Assembly (NCBI RefSeq): GCF_040183065.1
Contig: NC_091119.1
Span: 209,156,298-209,220,297, forward strand
From: Periplaneta americana
Lineage: Eukaryota; Arthropoda; Insecta; Blattodea; Blattidae
Direction: 5' to 3'
DNA length: 64,000 nt
Part shown: in pieces, positions 55,761-64,000 of the stretch
Position numbering within the stretch: the first letter of the stretch is position 1
How the letters are laid out: every line of letters starts with the position of its first letter
Notes under the pieces: generated by a model
Databases searched by the model: none
Told to the model about the DNA's origin: nothing
Seen by the model: the letters and a program-made list of their open reading frames with translations, nothing else
Made by a program: the position numbers and the translations under genes

Positions 55761-56131
55761 GAGTGAATAAATTAGATTGAAAAGTGGTAAATATCTAAAC
55801 CCAACTATAAATCCAATACAATTTTTTTTAAATTTCTTCTTCTTCGTCTTCTTCTCTAGTCTCCTCCACAAAACGATTAATGCAACTGTCCACGGCTTGT
55901 TCTATTAGAGGAATCTGCTTCACATATTCCTCTCCATATTTCAACATTTCTTCTTCAAAGACTCTTCCGTGATTTCATAATCCCCCCCCCCCCCCAGTCA
56001 GTGCTATGACGTCATCCATTTTGAATGTAGTGTTGTTAACAATCCTAGTTAACGTCATCTTAGAAATTCCTATTGCTGCTTGCCACTCTTTTCCTCATCT
56101 TCTTAACATCCATGCGAAATATCCCGGCTTC

Positions 56132-56162
<31 letters not shown>

Positions 56163-56420
56163 GAATTCAGTCACATTATAAAACATCTCGCAAGTTTGAC
56201 TATGTAGAACTTTGCCCGGTAATGTACTGCTCATCATAATAGAAGAAATACTTTATCACAAACGACAGTCACACATAGCCGCGTTCTTATACAGAATACA
56301 GAGTTCTCAACTGTTCTTAGAACTGAACTGTACCGTTCTAGTCCACAGTGCACAGCAGGAGGGGAGAACGAGACAGCTTGCTAGTTTGAGGCATCTAGTT
56401 CAAATAAAGAACTAGTTATA
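55761..56420. other. No gene; homopolymer tracts
   Basis: A poly-C run lies at 55982-55995 and a poly-T run of about 27 at 56137-56163. No gene. Confidence 0.4.
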
Positions 56421-57049
56421 ACCCTTTCTAACCCGAATTAAATTTACAAGAAAAGAAATGTTTTTTCTTGGTTTTTCTTCATTATTTGTGGAGTGTACAT
56501 CATTTTACAGTAATTTGGTTGAATTTTTTCCTCGTCAGTTATTAATATAATAATTATAACCATATGGCAACAATGAGAAGGAGTGTGAACTCTACACATT
56601 AAAATTTTCATTTTATTACAAATTATGTAATGCAATTAATTACATTGACAGTTTCTAAGGTAAATTTTATTGCAAATTAAGTACTGAAATTAATTAATTA
56701 CATAGGAATTGAAATTATCTAAGTTTTTTTACAAATTACATTACACATTAAATAATTAAAAAAAAAACAAACAGAAGTATTCACAAACTTACACTGCGCA
56801 CATAACTTAAATGAATAAAAACCTAAATCTACCATATTGTGCAAAACATCACTTGAGTAAATTCTTAATTTGTGACTCAGAAGCCCACTGGCTGTGAATA
56901 TTATTTACTTGAAGCACAACTATATTGAAACAATCGGACTGAAATATTGGGTTATTAGACTGTCAAAGACATATTAAATGCTCTAAATAGTATAATAATA
57001 AAAAATCGCAAAATTATGAAAAACTATATTAGTTCAGTATATTTGTTAT

Positions 57050-58030
57050 TCGAGATTCCCAGTAAGCCTACTGGCTGTGGAAGTCTAGAAGGGAATCATT
57101 GTTTACATTCAGGCACAATCCAACTTTACATTTCTTACAGATTATCCGTGTAAAACCCAATTTACAATTTCGAGCACCTTTGTTTTTGTGCAGTGTACAG
57201 TGGCCAATGACAGACTCCATCATATCGCACATCAGCAATGGGCAAGCATATCTTATGCTGTAGGCAGTAAGTCTGAGCTTATTCACATTCAGCCACTGTG
57301 TGCGAGTTTGCTATGGATGCTTGGAATTTCAGAAGTGAAAGTGAAACTGAACGATGCCTTCTATATAAAAGCCAAAATTTACAACAGCTGAATTCAATAC
57401 CCAGTACACAAACATTCAAACCTAGCCTTCCTCATTACATCACTAATACGAGGAATTGTACATTCACATGACCAATACATACGGTATTGTGGCATTGGAA
57501 CAGCACCCATATACAGTAAAATCCCCAGAAAATGTCCAATTTCATCTGTTAAAATATTTGGGGGTATTCCGTCTTTTTGGTGTGCATACAAGTTTGATTG
57601 CTCTGCTATGTAACAAATAATATCAATTCCAATAAGACTTGAAAAATATTCACGGGGTGAAGTAACATTTAAAGGGGGATCTGGAATATGACCATTCGAA
57701 ATGCAGTCAGGTCTTTCAAAGTCTACTTTCCTCCACTTTGGAACAACTTTAATCGCATCCTTCGATGGAACTGCGCCTGATGAATGATCTGAAGTGTCTT
57801 CTCTTAGACTACTAACATCAGGAATACAATTGTCTACAGAAGCAGTGGGTTCGACACCAGTGTTTCAAAGGATAATGTCTTCTGCAGCTTGAAGTTCATT
57901 CTTATCAATATTAGCAATCTCTTCAATAGGAATTGTGCAGTTCAGGACCTCCCATTGGAGATTAATATCTTCAATTCCATCACCATCAGCATCAGAAATT
58001 TCACCATTGGGGATCGTTCGTACATTTAGA
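57050..58030 (-). pseudogene. piggyBac-like transposase relic
   Basis: Minus strand. An acidic N terminus (about 58030-57740) is followed by the conserved entry to the DDE domain at 57660-57395: GIPPNILTDEIGHFLGILLY, then M-G-A-V-P-M-P-Q-Y-R-M-Y-W-S and I-P-R-I-S-D-V-M-R-K-A-R-F-E, a signature of PGBD/piggyBac proteins. The C-terminal cysteine-rich domain is at 57190-57070 (G-A-R-N-C-K, C-K-K-C-K-V-G-L-C-L, D-F-H-S). The catalytic core between them is missing, so about two thirds of a normal 550-600-residue protein is lost. PiggyBac enzymes cut at TTAA. A possible element end, TAACCCTTTCT, is seen at 56419-56429, with an inverted match at about 63109-63119. Confidence 0.78.
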
Positions 58031-58439
58031 ATTGGCCGGTTTGTCCAAGTATTGTTAGAACACTTAACGAGTGTTAAACCTTCAACAGTTTGTTAAATAC
58101 AGTTTTTCTGTTTGTTCAACACCAGTTTGGCTTAACAGATTCTTAACCGTTTGTTAACTTTAAATGTAGGATTTCAGGCCGTTAACTCATATAACAAACA
58201 GTTAAACATGGTGGATAACACCACAGCTGTTCAGACAAAAGTTGTGAAAATAATATGTTATGTTTCTCTTTGAGGAATGTTTAGAGTAAGGGCCAGTTTC
58301 ACCAAGCTTCAGTAAATCAGTCCAAATGAAACATTAACTAGGATTGAACATTAAAATATTTACACGAATACGTTTGTGTTAGCTGTCTTCGTAGACTTCA
58401 AGCCGAGCAGCTATATGTGCCTCGTCACGCTGGTTACGT

Positions 58440-58515
58440 CATGGCTCTCCGAAGGAGCAGTCAGTAGTGAGTTGGCTTGCCATCCATGGGGCCCGTGTTC
58501 GATTCTCGGTGATAA
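58440..58515 (+). other. tRNA-like module at the left end of element C
   Basis: CAGTCAGTAGTGAGTTGGC (A-box-like) and CCCGTGTTCGATTCTCGG (B-box) face inward about 150-225 bp from the left end, followed by a T9 tract. The orientation is opposite to the transposase relic. Confidence 0.5.
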
Positions 58516-58714
58516 CTTTTTTTTTATTAACGTAACTAATTTTTATACATGTTACCTTTCTTCATTTTTTTAATTTTGTGTAGTGGAACGAATTATTTCG
58601 CAACTCTGGCTCCACTAGGAGAATTAAAAAAAATTCTTGGGAGATCAATTTTCATCCCGAAATAAAACAAAGATAAACAAACAAATTAAAGAAAAATAAA
58701 AGAAATACAGATGT

Positions 58715-59065
58715 GGGTCTAATATATTGTCCACATGCCACCGGCGTCTATCACTGCCTAGCACTTTCGCGGCATTGAGTCCACCAGATCGCGGAAATAG
58801 TTCTGGTCCTTAGCGAAATCTTCCCAGGCAGGCAGAACTTGATCCCAGAATTGATCTGGATTTTGAGGTGGGATGTCTCGATATTTGTCAATCCTCCCCC
58901 TTTTTTTTTTTCATGTTTTTTCGTGAACCGTCTTTGAACATTTATGGCGGTGTGCGTGGGGTGATTATCCTGCTGGAAAATTAAATTTCCATCGGAAAGA
59001 AAACGATTATAAATTCCAGGAATCCAGCTCTTTCGCTTCTGTTTTAAAGCTAGTGCAAACATCGC
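58715..59065 (-). pseudogene. Tc3-like transposase relic in element C
   Basis: Minus strand: GNLIFQQDNHPTHTAINVQR (second catalytic Asp, near 58970), then after a frame change near 58890 the C-terminal block P-Q-N-P-D-Q-F-W-D-Q-V-L, D-L-V-D-S-M and D-A-G-G-M-W-T (58830-58735). It parallels the end of the transposase in element B (N-L-V-D-S-M, D-A-G-G-L-W), so the two belong to one family. The S-P-D-M-N-P-type block is missing. Confidence 0.8.
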
Positions 59066-61515
59066 TAGCTATAATATAATTCTAATAAATGAAAATTAAT
59101 ATACCAATTAAGTTTTGTTATGTTTGAATGCACATTATGTATTAACTTACTAATATTTCTTAGGTACCGGTATGTAGTTATAATAATCACTTTCATGTCT
59201 TAAAATAAAACTCAGTTGTATGTTACCTAGTTGACTAGTTTCAGCTTTGTCTCAGCCGTTTTTATGATATTCTAACCTTATGATTAGTTTCTTCTAAAAT
59301 TTAGAGTACCGGTACCTTGATCTTCGTGACGCGGTATCATTTGTGAATTTTTGTGTCATTCAAATTTTCAAAATGATCGGTTTTTAAATGGTTAACTTAA
59401 TCTCCATTTGACTCTTAATTTTCGAGCAGTTCCAGATATAACAATTCTGCGTCGAAACGTTATGCCATTTTATATTTGCAACTAATGAATAATTAAAAAT
59501 TTAAAGACGGAAATTTCTATCACTAAATTTAATGATAGTTTTACTGGTCCGTTACGCTAAAGATGCTTGGTGAGATATAAAAATGAATTAATGAACTAGT
59601 AAATACATTAATGAATCATTAAAACCTTAATGAAGCTTTGTGAAACTGGGCATAAGACAGGTAATATATAATTTAAAATATATTTTGGAATATTAATATA
59701 GGGGAGATAATCTTTATAAGTCAATTGATTATCTTACTGACGCTTATTTCGATGCTGAGCTTTTATCCATTTAATATTGAGGAAATGTGCCATCTCAACG
59801 TGGCAAGAAATTGAAGTCAGATTTGAATATCCTACAAACAGAAATAGGCCACTTGTTCCAATTCACCAGCTACTATTAACTCTAGATTCTATTTTACTGG
59901 CTCTTGAGCTATAGCCGATGTCAATAGTGCTTCAAAATACGCAGTGAGTAAATGTTTCAGCAGCAATTGCTTCTTTAGGACTAAATCACATATAATTTAT
60001 AAATGGACCTGAATTAGAGAATTTTATGATACGGAATTCTCCTCGGGGTTTTGTGTACAGTTGACTTCACACACATTCGTGTAATTATTGTCACTTGGTG
60101 GTCATAATGCTGAGAATTTTCTAAACAGAAATTCATGTTTAGCATTATAAAATATAACCACACTTATAATAATTATTATTATTATTATTATTCAATAATA
60201 CTCAATGCAACTTTCATTTATCAACTCTCTGTACTGTATGAATCATGGCTACTGTAACAGGTTACGATTTTACACATGTTTCATGACTTACTCTACAGTA
60301 CAGAATTTAAATAATAATATCAGCTAATAAGAAGTTGTCTTATATATGCAAAATCATTACCAACTACTGTTGAGTAGTTAGACTAATATTAACGACAGTT
60401 AAAGTTAAGTGTTGGATATTTTAAACAAAATTATGTTGGAAAAATGGAAAACATCTTAACAAAACGTTAAAAATAAACCAGCTGTTAATTTAACATTTGT
60501 TAAGCCAAATTAAACATTACTTGGAAAAACTGGCCATAAGTCTTTTGTGACAGTAGTCTATTTATTGTCAGGGCTTCTGAAGGCTTTTATTTTCTGCGAG
60601 GAAAATAAATATGTAGCTGTAGAATCTATATGTAATATTGTTAGTGTGATTTTCCTCACTCGATAAAAAATGTATTGAACATTAATTATAAACTTCTGTT
60701 CTAACTAATTACTGCGCAGTATATAACAGTGAAATGACCGCATTTGATGATTGTTGCCATATGTTATGTATTATTTTTTATCACTGTTTATAAATGCATA
60801 CTGAAATTATTTTAAATAATTACACAGGAACATGGTTTCATCATTTATATTTACATTCAATTAAAAACATGTCATATTAGAGTTCAAAAATATAGAAATA
60901 TTTGAAGGGTACACGGGAATAATGAACAAGGTTCATCAAAAATCGAAATTGAGTTAATAGTGCCATCTGATGGTAGAAGGGGAGTACTTTCATGTGGCTG
61001 CATTGGTTTTATGTAAGAACGAAAATTGTCCTCAGTATTCTGTATTAAAGTTTCTGTATACTTTGGAAGAATGAACAATGTCACATCCATCCCAAGAAAG
61101 AACGAAGAATGGCCATTTTAAACACAAACTATTGCATACAGCTGTTACAAACTTGATCTTAGAGTCATAGCACATTGCTGGTTAGTTTATTTTTACATAT
61201 GCTAATGCAATCTGTATTATACAGTAATAATATTATTAAATGATTGTATTATGTTTAGCTGTTATTCCATGAGACAATAAATTATATTAATTTTTACATT
61301 TGAACTGCTTGTGAGCATAATACAAATAGCTGTACTATTCCAGTGTTCAGATATCTGTGGTAGGGTATTAATTATTTCCTTTATTATGCTTTTATGGTAC
61401 ATATTGTAATGTTTGTGGTTAGTGCAATTTATTTTTATGTCTGATGTTAGAGAAAATTAATTATCTGGACGCATTCCATGTTCTGTAAATTCAAGGAAGA
61501 GAAAAGTTACAGGAC

Positions 61516-62150
61516 GTGTTACAGATGCATAAAACAATTCGTGCTATGAGTCATATTATGGGAGAAGACTGTAAATGTTCTCGTTTTCCGTGTTTTCAGA
61601 AAAGAAGCCAAAGTGAAAGAAGCGATCTTATTAAACATTTCAATGAATTAGCATCATATGACACTCGAAAAGCTCACCTTTCAGGACTAATTTCGGTACT
61701 TCCAGTGCAAAGAAGAAGATCCAGAGAAACACAAGCCGAAGCTGATTTTGATAATTTTTGTTACAGATATAAAATGCGAATAAACAAAGATGGGCAAAAT
61801 ACTGATGTTCCCGTTTGCTATAAAACATTTATTGCTTTGTGTGGAATAACAGGCAGATATTTAGTCACATTGAAAACGTCATTAGGTACTACTGGAAAAG
61901 CCCACACAGAAACAAGAGTTAAACATGGAAAAAGGCCTCACCAACTGAAAGGAGAGATTTTATCTAAAATTAGTCAGCACATTCAATCACTTAGAGGTCA
62001 GAAAGTCCACTAATCTCGTCACGATTGCATCTTCCAGAGGACTTGAATATTTCTAAACTGCTTAAGTTACACTTAGAAAAATATCCTGCGAACCCTGTGT
62101 CTTACGAGCAAGATTTGTTTTCTACATGTATGACCAAAAATATTTAAAGT
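61516..62150 (+). pseudogene. Insect CxC-type uncharacterised protein gene, frameshifted
   Basis: A frame of 165 codons (61516-62013) continues after a frameshift near 62010 to about 62150. The product has a zinc-type start (G-E-D-C-K-C-S-R-F-P-C-F), then L-S-G-L-I-S-V-L-P-V-Q-R-R-R-S-R-E-T, Y-R-Y-K-M, VPVCYKTFIALCGITGRYLV, H-G-K-R-P and I-S-Q-H-I-Q-S-L. After the shift it reads L-P-E-D-L-N-I-S-K-L-L-K and Y-P-A-N-P. These blocks are familiar from large families of multi-copy, uncharacterised insect proteins that are probably transposon-derived (C-x-C, K/R-C, then a V-C-x-x-F-L pattern). No precise function is known to me. A frameshift and the missing catalytic half indicate a broken copy. 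Start codon choice is uncertain. Confidence 0.6.
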
Positions 62151-63420
62151 AAAGGCTCTGATGAAGTTTGCTGTAAGTTATGGCACCTCTGAATAAATAA
62201 TGTACTAAGCTGCGTTGGTGAACTCCGTATCTTCTACGATTCTTGTTCCAGACAAAATAGGAACTTTACGGTATTTAGATTTTGTCATTAAGTAGTACAT
62301 ACTAAGAAGAGGTTTGATGCTCAGTGGATCACATTTCCCACTCGTACCTGGAATGTGATGGAGGCAAGAGATTGCGAATTCTAGGAGGAAACCAAACCAT
62401 TCATCATTGTAAAGTGTGAACAGCTACGAGGCAAAGTACAAGGAATTACAAATTTTGAAGTATGTTAGTTCTCCAACTGCTAGAGAATGTTTGTCTTCCA
62501 CCAATGACGAGTCACAAGAAGTCCGTAACAGTGAATGAGACGAATTTATAGTTTAATATATTCATTCACAATGGAACATTCAGTGCAAGTAGATTAGTGT
62601 GTAGATTTGTTTTCCAATAATTGTTTGGAACAATGAACACTGAAAGAAGAAAATATTTATAAAGGGTCAACAATATTTATAACGTTTAAAAAGAATACCC
62701 TACATGAAGGAAACATGTGAGTATGAAAATATTATGCTAGATTCTTATTTCCAACAAATATTCAATTATTAAATTGTGACATTGTTCGTTCTTCCTGTTT
62801 ATAAAATGTAGCAAAGTAGACTTTTTGCAGTGTAGTAAGTCATAAAATCGAAAGAAAATATCGTCACATATTTGCTTTATAATGCTACATTCGTTATTCA
62901 CGTGTATCCTTCATTTGCCTTTGAAAAAGAGGCTTTCCAATCGCAAACCATGTTGAAACAAATAGGTGTATTAAGACCAATACACTGACAAACAAAACTA
63001 TATTGATGAAAATGTATAGAAATTGAAGTTACGCAGCAAAATTCATATGTAACACACAAGTATATAAATGCTATAAAGTTAATTATTGCCATAAGGTATC
63101 TATAGGTAAGAAAGGGTTAAAGTTACAGACGTTCATTGTGTAAATATATTCATAGACAATATAATTGTTTAGTGTCGGCTTCGTAAAGTACACCAATTGC
63201 ATACATAAAACCGTCAGCCTTTCTTTATTATGGCAGTGCTTTGGAATCGCGTTGTACTTTCATACGTGCAAGAACGACAGCTAAAGTCTACCAATGCCGA
63301 GGCATGTTCTTTAAACGTGTGTGTGTAATACTGAAGATGCGCACTTACCTCGTGGAGTATTACGGCACTTTGAATACATCACATTTTTGTCGTCCCCAAT
63401 TGCTTTATTGTTAGGCCTCA
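62151..63420. other. No gene seen
   Basis: AT-rich. AAGAAAGGGTTAA near 63109 may be a piggyBac-type end. Otherwise unassigned. Confidence 0.35.
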
Positions 63421-63620
63421 ATTTTAGCGCCCTCCGGGATTTTAGTGCCAATGTCGTATGATTATAGTGCCCTCTGAGGTTTTTAGCGCCTTCGTTTTAG
63501 CACACTCTGGGGTGTTAGTGCAGTTGTCTTTTATTAGGCATTATTATAGCACCTTCCTATTTTACACTTTGGCTTCATTTCAGTGCCTTCGTGTTTTACT
63601 ATTAGGCTTCATGTCAGCTC
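63420..63620 (+). repeat. Degenerate short repeats of TTTTAGYGCC
   Basis: The motif TTTAGCGCCCTCCGG or TATAGTGCCCTCTGAGG-like recurs at irregular 25-35-bp spacing, at least six times (about 63423, 63442, 63468, 63482, 63500 and 63580), with decay. It borders the pogo-type gene. Confidence 0.5.
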
Positions 63621-63633
63621 CATCGCCCTTCTT

Positions 63634-64000
63634 CTAACAGTTGCTTAATTGTATTTTCGTCGCAGTGGACACAATACGAGTCGAGTCCAACAGCAGAAGA
63701 TAGCAGGTTACAGAATGTGTAAGGAATACTTCTCGTAACAAATGTATCCATATTTTTTTGGTTATTATTTGCGACGAAGTCCACTTTAGTACAAGGTTGT
63801 CACTCTGGAAAGTGCTTTCCGCAACTCTTTGGAGAATAAGTATTAACTTAGGCATCAGTTTTCCAGCTTTAGAAACCATCGGCGTTATAGAGTAGGAATG
63901 TGTAGTTGCCCCTTTGGATTGCACGACACAAACTTTACTGGTTCCTTGACGTTCTAATGTTCTGCCGAAAGGCATGTCCTTATGGAACCCACATTTGTCT
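63634..64000 (-). CDS. pogo/Tigger-type DDE transposase, partial (5' end outside window)
   Basis: The minus-strand frame is open from the right edge to a stop at 63634. It reads K-C-G-F-H-K-D-M-P-F-G-R-T-L-E-R-Q-G, then TSKVCVVQSKGATTHSYSIT, P-M-V-S-K-A-G-K-L-M-P, V-L-K-W-T-S-S-Q-I-I-T-K and L-L-L-L-D-S. This matches the central part of the DDE_1 domain of pogo-like transposases: G-T-K-K-V, then S-x-S-G-K-L, and the catalytic Asp in L-L-D-S. The stop comes shortly after that Asp, before the usual third catalytic residue, so the copy is truncated or broken at its C terminus. The N-terminal CENPB-type DNA-binding domain would lie beyond 64000. Confidence 0.75.
   Translation of the reverse strand, partial: DKCGFHKDMPFGRTLERQGTSKVCVVQSKGATTHSYSITPMVSKAGKLMPKLILILQRVAESTFQSDNLVLKWTSSQIITKKIWIHLLREVFLTHSVTCYLLLLDSTRIVSTATKIQLSNC

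Larger units (their letters stand above)
58289..59652 (-). mobile_element. Tc3-like element C
   Basis: TA-adjacent inverted ends: GGCCAGTTTCACCAAGCTTC at the left and GCCCAGTTTCACAAAGCTTC at the right (reversed). Inside are a minus-strand Tc3-like transposase relic (58715-59065) and a plus-strand tRNA-like module at about 58440-58515. Confidence 0.6.
58060..60540. mobile_element. Nested inverted-repeat elements
   Basis: Outer arms at about 58103-58200 and 60420-60540 share CAGTTTTTC and TTTGGCTTAACA in inverted orientation. An inner pair (GCCAGTTTCACCAAGCTTCA at 58292 and its partner at 59625-59651) bounds the Tc3-like element C. All ends resemble TATGGCCAGTTT. The outer pair is imperfect, so its status as one element is uncertain. 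The 59660-60420 stretch has no gene. Confidence 0.4.

Noticed and set aside
20176..58515. Functional tRNA genes among the tRNA-like sequences
   Set aside because: Acceptor stems are incomplete or unpaired and most sit inside transposons or SINEs, so they are tRNA-derived modules rather than tRNA genes.
56419..63119. One 6.7-kb piggyBac element from the two TAACCCTTTCT motifs
   Set aside because: The left flank is ATAA rather than TTAA, the shared end is only about 13 bp, and unrelated nested elements lie between. Kept only as a possibility.
1..64000. CRISPR array, operons, bacterial RNA genes
   Set aside because: No spacer-repeat pattern, no ribosome-binding sites or compact gene order; the window is eukaryotic.

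Overview
The window is AT-rich, intron- and transposon-dominated animal DNA, almost certainly from an insect. Evidence: mariner, Tc1/Tc3-like, hAT, Kolobok-type, P-like, piggyBac and pogo transposase relics; at least five kinds of non-LTR retrotransposon; several tRNA-derived SINE families; and no bacterial-style gene packing. One SINE family (9055-9317, 16425-16642) and the recurring AGGCCTA motif look to me like cockroach sequence (Blattodea, perhaps Periplaneta). That is an impression from memory, not a search result.

Host genes are sparse. Two minus-strand first exons (4124-4240 and 18577-18699) each encode a signal peptide plus the start of a mature secreted protein. Both end in phase 0 at the same place, just after an acidic D-F/I-D-M/L-D motif. 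The second closely resembles the N terminus of lipocalins (apolipoprotein D type), so the pair may be members of a dispersed lipocalin-like cluster about 14.5 kb apart. On the plus strand a TATA promoter (31859), a non-coding exon and a 40-codon first coding exon (32202-32322) start an unrecognised gene; a phase-compatible terminal exon lies at 48588-48721. A second plus-strand promoter-like block with a full CRE and a strong splice donor lies at 34920-35041.

Layout. 0.6-5.6 kb: mariner, hAT and P-like relics around the first secreted-protein exon. 8.5-10.7 kb: minus-strand LINE with a SINE in it. 12.4-15.5 kb: plus-strand LINE split by a DUF4817-type mariner and a SINE. 18.6-25.5 kb: second secreted-protein exon, then a 94-bp satellite (188-bp dimer) interrupted by a 5.2-kb TA-flanked element. 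26.5-33 kb: LINE pieces, foldbacks and hairpins, and the plus-strand gene start. 36.9-40 kb: an internally deleted mariner and a full-length but decayed Tc1. 41.7-47.4 kb: a Kolobok-type element with a THAP protein, next to a hAT-like element that received two LINE copies. 49.3-51.1 kb: a Tc3-like element. 57-63 kb: piggyBac-like and Tc3-like relics and a gene of an insect CxC-type family. 63.6 kb to the edge: pogo-type transposase.

The most unusual pattern is architectural. Three separate Tc1/Tc3-like elements (20.0-25.2, 49.3-51.1 and 58.3-59.7 kb) carry tRNA-like modules (A-box/B-box) inside their ends, facing inward, mostly 140-225 bp from the terminus. The largest also carries iterated TATCG-loop-CGATA hairpins, one of which shows a compensatory base change.
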